Assembly (NCBI GenBank): GCA_001509335.1
Contig: LGGY01000162.1
Span: 1 to 9,097 of the forward strand
Reading direction: 5' to 3'
DNA: 9,097 bases
Source: Fidelibacterota bacterium 46_43
Lineage (GTDB): Bacteria; Fidelibacterota; Fidelibacteria; Fidelibacterales; Fidelibacteraceae
The notes beneath the pieces were generated by a model that saw nothing but the letters and a program-made list of their open reading frames with translations, searched no databases and was not told the DNA's origin. Shown in pieces: positions 1 to 6,545 of the stretch (the first letter of the stretch is position 1; each line of letters opens with the position of its first letter). The position numbers and the translations under genes are program-made.

Positions 1-117
1 CACCACCAGTGAATCGGGGATATTGAATGCTTCAATCAGGACATTCTCATTTTCCTGAACATTTGTTGAATAATTAACCAGCACATCGGCCAGTGCCTTT
101 TCCCTGGGATCCATCAT
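1..117 (-). CDS. M29-family metallo-aminopeptidase, N-terminal fragment (runs off the left edge)
   Basis: Only the first 39 codons are inside the window. The reading begins MMDPREKALADVLVNYS and continues through a stretch containing ENVLIEAFNIP. This resembles the N-terminus of the M29 (AmpS/PepS/thermophilic) aminopeptidases, which typically start with a DPR...LA..LVNYS pattern followed by a V-L-I-E strand. Family members are cytoplasmic, metal-dependent exopeptidases that remove N-terminal residues from peptides. The metal ligands lie further downstream and cannot be checked here. The start is taken as the ATG at 117; the next codon, at 114, is also ATG. A strong GGAGG (126-130, minus strand) lies 8 nt before the first ATG and 11 nt before the second, which slightly favours the first. 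The gene follows the glutaredoxin-like gene after 3 nt, so it is probably the next cistron of the same operon. Identification rests on the N-terminal pattern only. Confidence 0.75.
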   Translation of the reverse strand, partial: MMDPREKALADVLVNYSTNVQENENVLIEAFNIPDSLVV

Positions 118-120
118 GCT

Positions 121-378
121 TCAATCCTCCTTTTTCTCTCTGAAATATCCCTGATGTATGAGTCTGGCAAGTTCTGGGAAACCACCTCTCAAAGGCTTAT
201 CATCCAATACAATACCCGGCGTACCCCAGTATCCGGTTTTTTCATACAGGAATTCTTTATAGTTGTCTTTTTTTGTTACGTCTATTTCAGTGTACGGAAT
301 CTTTTCATGCTCCAACATCTTTTTCAGTGCCAGACATACGGCACACCATTCAGCAGTGTAAATTTCAAGATGTTTCAT
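121..378 (-). CDS. Glutaredoxin-like thioredoxin-fold protein (85 aa)
   Basis: A small cytoplasmic thiol-redox protein of the glutaredoxin/NrdH type. The first strand (LEIYTAEW, residues 4-11) leads into a CxxC active site, C12-A-V-C15. The second strand contains IPYTEIDVTK (27-36). The cis-proline signature of the fold is T53-P54 in GYWGTPGIVLDD, followed by a GG (65-66) as in glutaredoxins. Its length is typical for single-domain glutaredoxins. The family reduces disulfides or glutathione mixed disulfides; the actual partner cannot be read from sequence. The ATG overlaps the stop of the upstream DUF523 gene as ATGA, and no clear Shine-Dalgarno sequence precedes it, so translation is probably coupled to that gene. 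The active-site interior AV is unlike the classical PY of glutaredoxin or GP of thioredoxin, so its reductase partner may be non-standard. Confidence 0.85.
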   Translation of the reverse strand: MKHLEIYTAEWCAVCLALKKMLEHEKIPYTEIDVTKKDNYKEFLYEKTGYWGTPGIVLDDKPLRGGFPELARLIHQGYFREKKED

Positions 379-836
379 AACAGCTGATCCGTTTCACCTT
401 CTGAATATACATCTATCCCTTCGTGATGAAGAATTTCAGCCGTGATGCCCCTGCCTGGGATGGATTTTCCATTAAAGGTGCCGTCATAAACACGGTTTTT
501 ACCGCAGGATGGAGATCCGTCTTTCAAAAGTGCTTTTTTTATCTCCAGCAGACGGACAACTTTTAATGTTTCGGTTGCACCCCGTATAAAATGTTCGGTA
601 CAATCTTCACCGGCCTGATTTTTAACCTTTCCCCGCCTGGATAGGATCTCAGCTGCGGAAACCTGCAATTCATTTGGAATTCTTGGAGTGGATAATCCAC
701 CGGCTTGTTCGGGACACACCGGAATCAGATCATACCGCCTTTTTAAATCATCCAGACGGAGATGCGGTTTTGATCCACCGTCATAGCGGCATGAAAGTCC
801 GGCCAGACACCCGGAAATTAAAAGTTTCTCTTTCAT
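375..836 (-). CDS. DUF523 family protein (YbbK-like), cysteine-rich, 153 aa
   Basis: This matches the DUF523 family, whose biochemical role is not established as far as I know. Visible hallmarks are an N-terminal strand leading into C10-LAGLSC16-RYDG, the conserved P-V-C41-P-E-Q-A-G-G-L-x-T-P-R block (39-51), KDGSPSC111G (105-112), YDGTF (117-121) and GRGITAEIL (128-136). Cysteines 10, 16, 41 and 111 lie in the conserved blocks and could form a metal or redox site; that is inference. The length fits the stand-alone form of the family. The start codon shares one base with the stop of the upstream GH13 gene (TAATG), and its own stop overlaps the glutaredoxin-like start (ATGA), so it is coupled on both sides. 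Its position before a thiol-redox protein is suggestive of a cysteine-related role but does not prove one. Confidence 0.85.
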   Translation of the reverse strand: MKEKLLISGCLAGLSCRYDGGSKPHLRLDDLKRRYDLIPVCPEQAGGLSTPRIPNELQVSAAEILSRRGKVKNQAGEDCTEHFIRGATETLKVVRLLEIKKALLKDGSPSCGKNRVYDGTFNGKSIPGRGITAEILHHEGIDVYSEGETDQLL

Positions 837-2926
837 TAATCTTTCATCTGTTCCAGTAAAACCGCCCCCCGGGGATCAAGTACAATTTGACCGACAATCC
901 CTTTGTGAACGGGATCATCCAATCCGACTTTTTTCTCATTGGCCCGAACATCCCAGGTGCCCTCGGGGAGTTTATACATGGCATGTTTTGCCGGATCCCC
1001 GTTGAGCAAGACCAGATACCGTTTATCCGAAGCAGGGTCATGGATATCATAGCCAATGCCAAACTGCACATTCTCCGAATATTTTCGTTTAAGATGCTTC
1101 CGGTCTGTCCGTCTGAGTTCAGGTATCATGGTACGGAGTTTTATCAGGTCGCTATAATAAGAGACCAGCTCTTTGTTCTTTGCTGCAATATGATAGTTGA
1201 TATAATTGGTTTCATTATCTTTTTCATAGGAATTATGGTCTATATGACCTACATGGGGATCCGCCACCCCCGAGGGTGCAATTACCTTTGAGCGGGCATA
1301 CTCTTGTCCTGAATGGATCATCATGATGCCTTGTGACGTGGCCAGTGTAAAAGCTGCCAGACGATTCAATGCCAACATATCTCCCTGGACGAGGTGATAT
1401 TCATCCACACTCTTATTCTGAGGCGTCCAATTCAGAAAAAGGCGGATAAAATCCCCCAGTGTATGATCATCGTGGGATGCCAGATAATTCACAGAATGAG
1501 CCGAGGTCTGAAAAAGTCCCCCATCATTAACCAGTGTCCCGGTTAAGAATCGAAAGGCATTATCGCGGGTCACCCCATCATCCCATCGTCCGAATATAAA
1601 GCCTGGCCGGTTATCGGGATTCTGCCCCTTGATTCCATTCCGGAACTGATCATTCCAGGAAGCCCATCCCAGTTCACTGAAACGGTCCGGTTTATACCCG
1701 CCACCCCAGGGCTCAGCGATGATTACCACATTGGGATTCACTTTCCGTGCTTCCTCAAGGATCAATGAACAGGTTTCTTCATCAATCATGGCCGCCAGAT
1801 CAAAGCGGAAACCGTCAATGTGATATTTGTTCATCCAGAATATTACACTGTCAATAATCAGTCTGCGGGCCATGGGACGTTCTGTGGCATAATCATTGCC
1901 ACACCCGCTGACAGAAATAAAGTCTCCCTTTTCATCCAAGCGGAAATAATATTTCTTGTCTATATACTTAAGGGGATTATAATCGTATTCACTGACATGG
2001 TTATAAACCACATCCATTAGGACCGCAATTTCTTCCTGATGAAATGCTTTGACCATCTGTTTCATTTCTTTCACCTGCCGACCGTCATGACCGCTGTATC
2101 CTCCCTCTTTAAGGGACGGATTAGTGGCATAGTAGGATTCAGGCGCGAAGAAATAGCTGGTCATGTATCCCCAATGATTCCGTTCATAGGGATTCCAGGT
2201 GTTGTATTTCCTTTCCACACTATCTTTATAGGGAATTTCAATGTTACCAAAATCCATCAGGGGAAGGAATTCCACCGCATTGACACCCAAGGACTTTATG
2301 TGCTCAAGTCCGCCGGGGATCCCTTTTTCAATGGCACCCAAATACGTACCGGGTTTTGAAGCACCCGAAGAGGAATGAGCCGTCAGATCCCGGAGATGGG
2401 CTTCATAGATGATCAGATCCCGGGGATCTTCCGGAGCGATCCAGGTATCATTCCCCCAATTGAAATCATCCTTCAGGATGATGGATTTTCCCTCATGGGT
2501 AAAATGATTTTTTGTGGAGACGGCGATAGAATAGGGATCAGCGATCACGATGCTGTCATCAAACATCTCGCCGGGACCCTCTGGTCCGGAAACCTGGTAT
2601 CCATAATAATCTCCCCAGCGCTTTGAGGGACTGATATACTCCCACACGCCCTGATCGTCACGAATCATATAGAGGGTCTCATAGGGTTTTTCATCATTGT
2701 ATTTCTTGAAAAACAGGATTTTCACCTGAATTGCCCGGGGAGCAAAGAGCCTGAAAGTCATCTTTCCATCCTCAATATTCATTCCCAGGGCTTTATCAGA
2801 GTAAAGCCTGTCAAAATCCTTTTCCGTAAAGGGTTTTACCTTTTGCGGAGACTGATAAACGGCATTTTCGGTCATGCATCCTCCCAATACCATCACCATG
2901 CATGCAGTAATGAGTGTTGCTTTCAT
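836..2926 (-). CDS. GH13 pullulanase / debranching-type alpha-glucan hydrolase, predicted lipoprotein
   Basis: A 696-aa glycoside hydrolase of family 13. The N-terminus (MKATLITACMVMVLGGC) is a short signal peptide with a lipobox ending at Cys17, so the mature enzyme is probably lipid-anchored outside the cytoplasm. Residues about 56-113 (TFRLFAPRA...YYGYQV) look like a CBM48/E-set domain, followed by the TIM barrel. Barrel motifs are IYEAHLRDL (173-181), region I DVVYNH (305-310), region II GFRFD with nucleophile Asp376, region III IIAEPW with acid/base Glu405, and region IV SHDD with Asp486. All three catalytic acids are present. The CBM48 plus YEAHLRD pattern and the length fit the pullulanase/isoamylase side of GH13, which cleaves alpha-1,6 branches. 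The YNWGYDP signature of type I pullulanases is replaced by NHWGYMTSYFF (250-260), so exact linkage specificity is uncertain. A GAGG precedes the ATG by 5 nt. The gene lies 14 nt after the phosphorylase gene. Confidence 0.85.
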   Translation of the reverse strand: MKATLITACMVMVLGGCMTENAVYQSPQKVKPFTEKDFDRLYSDKALGMNIEDGKMTFRLFAPRAIQVKILFFKKYNDEKPYETLYMIRDDQGVWEYISPSKRWGDYYGYQVSGPEGPGEMFDDSIVIADPYSIAVSTKNHFTHEGKSIILKDDFNWGNDTWIAPEDPRDLIIYEAHLRDLTAHSSSGASKPGTYLGAIEKGIPGGLEHIKSLGVNAVEFLPLMDFGNIEIPYKDSVERKYNTWNPYERNHWGYMTSYFFAPESYYATNPSLKEGGYSGHDGRQVKEMKQMVKAFHQEEIAVLMDVVYNHVSEYDYNPLKYIDKKYYFRLDEKGDFISVSGCGNDYATERPMARRLIIDSVIFWMNKYHIDGFRFDLAAMIDEETCSLILEEARKVNPNVVIIAEPWGGGYKPDRFSELGWASWNDQFRNGIKGQNPDNRPGFIFGRWDDGVTRDNAFRFLTGTLVNDGGLFQTSAHSVNYLASHDDHTLGDFIRLFLNWTPQNKSVDEYHLVQGDMLALNRLAAFTLATSQGIMMIHSGQEYARSKVIAPSGVADPHVGHIDHNSYEKDNETNYINYHIAAKNKELVSYYSDLIKLRTMIPELRRTDRKHLKRKYSENVQFGIGYDIHDPASDKRYLVLLNGDPAKHAMYKLPEGTWDVRANEKKVGLDDPVHKGIVGQIVLDPRGAVLLEQMKD

Positions 2927-2940
2927 AACTGCCTCGTAGA

Positions 2941-3711
2941 TTAAGTGTTAATGACTGTCAGCAGTGACGAAATTAATGCTTTCATGTTTCCGCTGACTTT
3001 CTGTGCGGTCTCTGTGACCTCTTCATGATAGAGTGCTTCTTTTTTAATTCCGGCAGCATAATTGGTGGCACAACTGAAAGGGTAGACTTTCATTCCATAA
3101 GAACGGGCCCGGATCACTTCCGGCATTGTGGACATTCCTACCACATCGGCACCTAATTCTTTAAAGTATTGTATTTCCGCAGGCGATTCATACGAGGGCC
3201 CGGTGGTCCAAACATATATTCCCTGCCCGATGGACACACCGGATTGTGTAACGGCACGGTCAATCACCTCTTTTTCATCCTCCCGGATTTTTGCCAGGGC
3301 AATATCACCCGCTTCCGGAGCTTTATGGGTAAAATCGATAAAATCATCGATTCGAAGGATAACCCCCTTTTCATACGTTTCATTGATAAGTCCTGCTGCA
3401 TTGGTTACGATGACATGAGAAATCCCCACAGCATGAAAATAGTCCACTATAGCCAGGATTTTATCCATACTGTAGCCTTCATAATAATGAAAACGTCCTT
3501 TGGCAGCCAGTATCCGGTGTCCGTGCCAATCCCCAAGTATAAACTGACCGGCATGGCCTTGCACCGTGGGTTTTGGAAAACCGGAGATTTTATTGTATGA
3601 TAAAACTTGCTCTGCCTTGATTTCAGACACAACATCTCCCAGTCCACTTCCCAGAATCATTCCAAATTTTACGGGGTTTGTCTCAAGATATTTTTTCAGG
3701 GTATCCGTCAT
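2941..3711 (-). CDS. Purine nucleoside phosphorylase, type I trimeric (inosine/guanosine class)
   Basis: This 256-aa cytoplasmic enzyme catalyses phosphorolysis of purine (deoxy)nucleosides to free base and (deoxy)ribose-1-phosphate in purine salvage. The phosphate loop is LGSGLG (20-25, Ser22), then GRFHYYEG (72-79, Arg73 and His75), TNAAG (103-107), GPSYESPAE (171-179, Tyr174 and Glu175), VGMSTMPEV (191-199, Met193) and CATNYAAG (214-221, Asn217), with His229 near the C-terminus. These positions line up with the base, sugar and phosphate contacts known in human PNP. Asn rather than Asp at 217 argues for 6-oxopurine nucleosides (inosine, guanosine) instead of methylthioadenosine. The length is slightly short for the family. 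The start at 3711 has a good AAAGGAAA upstream that lies inside the end of rlmN, giving a 29-nt overlap; the next Met (18) would remove the N-terminus leading into the phosphate loop. Confidence 0.93.
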   Translation of the reverse strand: MTDTLKKYLETNPVKFGMILGSGLGDVVSEIKAEQVLSYNKISGFPKPTVQGHAGQFILGDWHGHRILAAKGRFHYYEGYSMDKILAIVDYFHAVGISHVIVTNAAGLINETYEKGVILRIDDFIDFTHKAPEAGDIALAKIREDEKEVIDRAVTQSGVSIGQGIYVWTTGPSYESPAEIQYFKELGADVVGMSTMPEVIRARSYGMKVYPFSCATNYAAGIKKEALYHEEVTETAQKVSGNMKALISSLLTVINT

Positions 3712-4753
3712 AAGTTTCCTTTTGTTTTATATGTGTGTATAACTGTCCACACGCTGCCTGTTTATCGGCTCCGCCACTCCACCGTATCATCACCGGAAAA
3801 GGCGCTCGTTGCTGTAAATAGTCAGTAAAAAACTGTATTTCTTCTTCAGCCGGCCTTTCATAGGGTGCCTCCGTCATATTGAAGGGTATCAGATTCAGTT
3901 TACAATCAAATTCACTTAGACGGGATACCAGTTCATCGGCATCCCTCTGGGAGATATTGACATTCCTCATCATCACATATTCAAAAGTGACTCTGCGATG
4001 GGTTTTGCAGGCGTAAAATTTAACAGCTTCCAGAAGAGCAGACAAAGGATATTGTCTGTTCACCGGCATCAGCGTTTGTCTTAAGTCATCGCGGATGGCA
4101 TTGAGGGATACAGCCAGTTTAAACTGATAAGGCAACTCGGCAAAGGCAAGGATTTGAGGGACAACACCTGCAGTGGACACCGTGATGTGCCGGGCGCCAA
4201 TATTGAGTCCCGATTCATGATTCAGGATCCGGGCTGCTTGAATCACACTGTCATAATTATGAAAGGGCTCTCCCATGCCCATAAAAACAACATTGGTGAT
4301 AGCTTCCGGAACTATTCGCCGGATTTGCAGCACCTGATCCACAATTTCGCCGGTGGAGAGGTTCCGTTGAAATCCCATGCGGGCAGTCTGGCAAAAAGTA
4401 CAGTTCAAAGCACATCCTACCTGACTGCTCACGCACACGGTCCGCCGGTTTTCCGATGGGATGTAAACACTCTCCACAAATTTTCCATCAGACAACTCAA
4501 AAAGAAATTTGTTTGATTGTGAGAAATCATTTGGTTTATCACTGACAAGACGCGTCAGATGCAGATTTCCTTCAGCACAAATCATTTTCCGAAAGGCTTT
4601 GGGCAGAGTATGCATGGAATCCGGATCATCCACTCCTTTTTGAAAAATCCATTGTGCTAACTGACGCCCTTTGTAGGACGGATAACCTTTGGACTGAGCC
4701 CACGTTTCCATTTCTTCAGGAAGCAGATCTTTCAGGGAATGCTTGATCGTCAT
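3683..4753 (-). CDS. rlmN: Radical-SAM 23S rRNA (adenine2503-C2)-methyltransferase / tRNA A37 methyltransferase
   Basis: This 356-aa enzyme methylates C2 of A2503 in 23S rRNA and, in characterised members, A37 of some tRNAs, using S-adenosylmethionine and a 4Fe-4S cluster. An N-terminal RNA-binding helical region (about 1-60, with YKGRQLAQWIFQKG at 27-40) precedes the radical-SAM barrel. The cluster cysteines are C114-x3-C118-x2-C121. The conserved methyl-carrier cysteine near the C-terminus is C335 in AACGQL, and its partner is C107 in TVCVSS; their placement relative to the cluster matches E. coli C355 and C118. The GMGEP motif (159-163) binds SAM. All residues needed for activity are present, and Cfr-type A8 methylation is less likely given the overall RlmN pattern. 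No clear ribosome binding site precedes the ATG at 4753. It is the first gene of the leftward array and its 3' end overlaps the nucleoside phosphorylase start. Confidence 0.95.
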   Translation of the reverse strand: MTIKHSLKDLLPEEMETWAQSKGYPSYKGRQLAQWIFQKGVDDPDSMHTLPKAFRKMICAEGNLHLTRLVSDKPNDFSQSNKFLFELSDGKFVESVYIPSENRRTVCVSSQVGCALNCTFCQTARMGFQRNLSTGEIVDQVLQIRRIVPEAITNVVFMGMGEPFHNYDSVIQAARILNHESGLNIGARHITVSTAGVVPQILAFAELPYQFKLAVSLNAIRDDLRQTLMPVNRQYPLSALLEAVKFYACKTHRRVTFEYVMMRNVNISQRDADELVSRLSEFDCKLNLIPFNMTEAPYERPAEEEIQFFTDYLQQRAPFPVMIRWSGGADKQAACGQLYTHIKQKETYDGYPEKIS

Positions 4754-4868
4754 AACGTTAAAAATAGTAAGTTCACAGCTCAGGGTCTATTCTTTTCCAC
4801 TTTTTTCACTAAAATAGTTTCTCCCCCCTTGCAGATTCATTAAATTACACAGCTTTTTGAGAATCCAT
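4754..4868. promoter_or_regulatory. Divergent intergenic region between rlmN and tRNA-Pro
   Basis: These 115 nt must hold the promoters for both the leftward operon and the rightward tRNA-Pro unit. The stretch is AT-rich with a run of six C at 4823-4828. On the plus strand a TAAATT (4841-4846) could act as a -10 box for the tRNA, but the -35 position 17 nt upstream (TTTCTC) is poor. A TAAAAT at 4810-4815 also lacks a -35 partner. I could not assign a convincing minus-strand promoter for rlmN. No strong hairpin or operator-like dyad was seen. Confidence 0.4.
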
Positions 4869-4943
4869 CGGGGTGTAGCGCAGTCCGGTTAGCGCGCGTC
4901 GTTCGGGACGACGAGGTCGGAAGTTCAAATCTTCTCACCCCGA
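4869..4943 (+). tRNA. tRNA-Pro (anticodon CGG)
   Basis: A complete cloverleaf folds by eye. The acceptor stem CGGGGTG (4869-4875) pairs with CACCCCG (4936-4942). The D stem GCGC/GCGC is at 4878-4881 and 4892-4895. The anticodon stem CGTCG/CGACG (4897-4901, 4909-4913) encloses loop TTCGGGA with anticodon CGG at 4904-4906, reading codon CCG. The T arm GGAAG-TTCAAAT-CTTCT (4919-4935) has one G-T wobble. C at position 1, A73 and G37 are typical of bacterial tRNA-Pro. The 3' CCA is not encoded (the next bases are CTA), so it must be added by the CCA-adding enzyme. A GIY-YIG coding sequence starts two nucleotides after the discriminator base. Confidence 0.97.
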
Positions 4944-4945
4944 CT

Positions 4946-5221
4946 ATGAACTACACGTACATTCTATATAGTAAGAAAGCCGATCCATTTTATGTTGGCT
5001 ATACATCCGATCTTGAAGAAAGACTTAAGCGACATCACGATCATAAAATATCCTATACCAGCAAAAGGGGTCCCCGGGAATTTGTTTGGTATAAAACTTT
5101 TGATTCAAAATCTGCTGCGTATGCCTGTTCACGGGCTATAAAAAAGAATAAAAGGGGGAAATATATAGAATCTCTGGTCAATTATTTCAGCCAGAATGCT
5201 TCTTCTTCCAGTGTCCATTAG
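4946..5221 (+). CDS. Small stand-alone GIY-YIG nuclease-family protein (91 aa)
   Basis: This belongs to the small single-domain GIY-YIG family (YhbQ/UvrC-N-like). The first motif is Y5-I6-L7 in MNYTYILYS, the second is Y16-V17-G18 in FYVGYTSD, and the conserved arginine is R26 in LEERLKRH, with His30 following. The next part, SYTSKRGPREFVWYKTF (36-52), keeps the typical strand pattern. By my alignment the usual catalytic glutamate of the helix after FDSKS (normally R-E-R-x-I-K-K) is replaced by Ser62 (C-S-R-A-I-K-K), so nuclease activity is doubtful. Family members cleave DNA, but the role of the small stand-alone forms is mostly unknown. The ATG is the only usable start: it sits two nucleotides after tRNA-Pro, has no ribosome binding site, and matches the family N-terminus. 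The stop is followed 33 nt later by the MrfB-like gene on the same strand. Confidence 0.85.
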   Translation: MNYTYILYSKKADPFYVGYTSDLEERLKRHHDHKISYTSKRGPREFVWYKTFDSKSAAYACSRAIKKNKRGKYIESLVNYFSQNASSSSVH

Positions 5222-5254
5222 ATATTCTCTCATTCTCATTGTAAATTTATTTTC

Positions 5255-6544
5255 ATGAAAAGCATCAAAGACAAACTACAGGAGCTGTCCCACCCTTCCT
5301 CTGCCCCAAAGAAGCATAAAGAGGATAAAAGCCCTGTAAAATATCAGCTTGAGCGGATTTATTCCCATAAAAAAGAGGAGAAGTATTTTCCAGACACACG
5401 ACTACAGCAACAATCTTCCGGGCTGGAAGAGCTGGTGGGTGGCCGGTGGATCAACACATCCTTCGGCGATATTTTCCGGGCGGAATATGCATGGGATTTG
5501 AACGAATTATATGGGAATTGTAATCTTTCTACTATTTTATCTATTGAAAAAACGACTTTTTCAGAGACTTTTTGCACGTCAACACCTCCATCCTGGGAAT
5601 CTCTCGTCTTTGTAGATACGGAGACGACCGGACTCAGCGGCGGGTCGGGAACGGTGGCATTTATGATTGGTCTTGGCTTTATCAAAAACGGCTTATTTCA
5701 TGTATATCAGTACTTTATCTCCCGTCTGAGTCATGAGGAGGGGATGTTGGAACTGGTCCGTGATTTACTCAATGATTTTCATACCCTCGTTACATTCAAT
5801 GGAAAAATCTACGATATTCCCCTTCTCAACACCCGTTTCGTCATGAATCATCTGCCCCCCCTGGATCCGGAAATTCCCCATGGTGATTTGCTTCATCACA
5901 GCCGGAATTTGTGGAAATTTTCCCAGGAAAATTGCAAACTGACAAGCCTTGAGCGGGATAAGCTGGGGTATATCCGGGATGAAGACATTCCCGGCGAAAT
6001 GATTCCCGGTGTCTATTTCGAATATATACGTCTGAACCGGGTGGATTTGCTGGCCAGGGTTTTTATTCATAACCGGTGGGATATTATCACCATGCTGGCC
6101 ATCCTCATTCGCATTCTGGAGAGCCATAAACGGCTACAGCCGGAAGAAAATCCTCTGGATGATTATGCCAAAGGCCGGTTATTTAAAAACCGTCTGGATT
6201 ATGAACGGAGTGTTGCCCATTACCGCTTTGTTTTGAAATCCGATATCTCACTGCAGCGCCGGCAGAAAACGCTTCTTGAACTGGCGGCTATTCTTAAAAA
6301 ACAAGGGGCGTGGCATGAAGCTTTGGAAGCCTGGACTGAAGCCTGTCATTCCCAATACCCTTTTTCATACGAAGCTTATGTGGAACGGGCAATATACTAT
6401 GAACACAGGGAAAAAAATTATGAAACAGCCCGGCAAATTGTTGAAGAAGCATTGGTAAATATTCCTTCCCGGCGAAGAACGGAAATTGAAGCCCTGGAAT
6501 ACAGACTTTCACGAATAAAACGAAAACTCGAAGCAGGGAAATAA
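5255..6544 (+). CDS. mrfB: MrfB/YprB-like DEDDh exonuclease with TPR-like C-terminus
   Basis: A 429-aa protein with an RNase H-like (DnaQ-type) exonuclease core of the YprB family. Exo I is FVDTETTGL with Asp121 and Glu123, Exo II is FNGKIYDIPLL with Asp187, and Exo III is IHNRWDIITM with His272 and Asp276. The four-residue His-Asp spacing marks a DEDDh enzyme and matches my recollection of the B. subtilis MrfB active site. All catalytic residues are intact. The first 40 residues are charged and lysine-rich. Residues about 300-425 look like helical TPR-type repeats (YERSVAHYRFVL, WHEALEAWTEA, YETARQIVEEAL). In B. subtilis, MrfB works with helicase MrfA to remove mitomycin C lesions independently of UvrABC; the same job is inferred here. 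It lies 1 nt upstream of the helicase gene, the reverse of the yprA-yprB order. No Shine-Dalgarno sequence precedes the ATG. Confidence 0.88.
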   Translation: MKSIKDKLQELSHPSSAPKKHKEDKSPVKYQLERIYSHKKEEKYFPDTRLQQQSSGLEELVGGRWINTSFGDIFRAEYAWDLNELYGNCNLSTILSIEKTTFSETFCTSTPPSWESLVFVDTETTGLSGGSGTVAFMIGLGFIKNGLFHVYQYFISRLSHEEGMLELVRDLLNDFHTLVTFNGKIYDIPLLNTRFVMNHLPPLDPEIPHGDLLHHSRNLWKFSQENCKLTSLERDKLGYIRDEDIPGEMIPGVYFEYIRLNRVDLLARVFIHNRWDIITMLAILIRILESHKRLQPEENPLDDYAKGRLFKNRLDYERSVAHYRFVLKSDISLQRRQKTLLELAAILKKQGAWHEALEAWTEACHSQYPFSYEAYVERAIYYEHREKNYETARQIVEEALVNIPSRRRTEIEALEYRLSRIKRKLEAGK

Positions 6545-6545
6545 G

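Noticed and set aside
887..1291. Plus-strand open frame (134 codons) opposite the GH13 gene
   Set aside because: Antisense to a well-supported coding region; no family-like motifs and no ribosome binding site noticed.
4829..4834. TTGCAG as a -35 box for tRNA-Pro
   Set aside because: The bases 16-18 nt downstream (around GCTTTT) do not resemble a -10 box.
4924..4943. tRNA-Pro 3' end as an integration (att) site
   Set aside because: I found no direct repeat of this sequence elsewhere in the window and no integrase gene, so there is no evidence for an integrated element.
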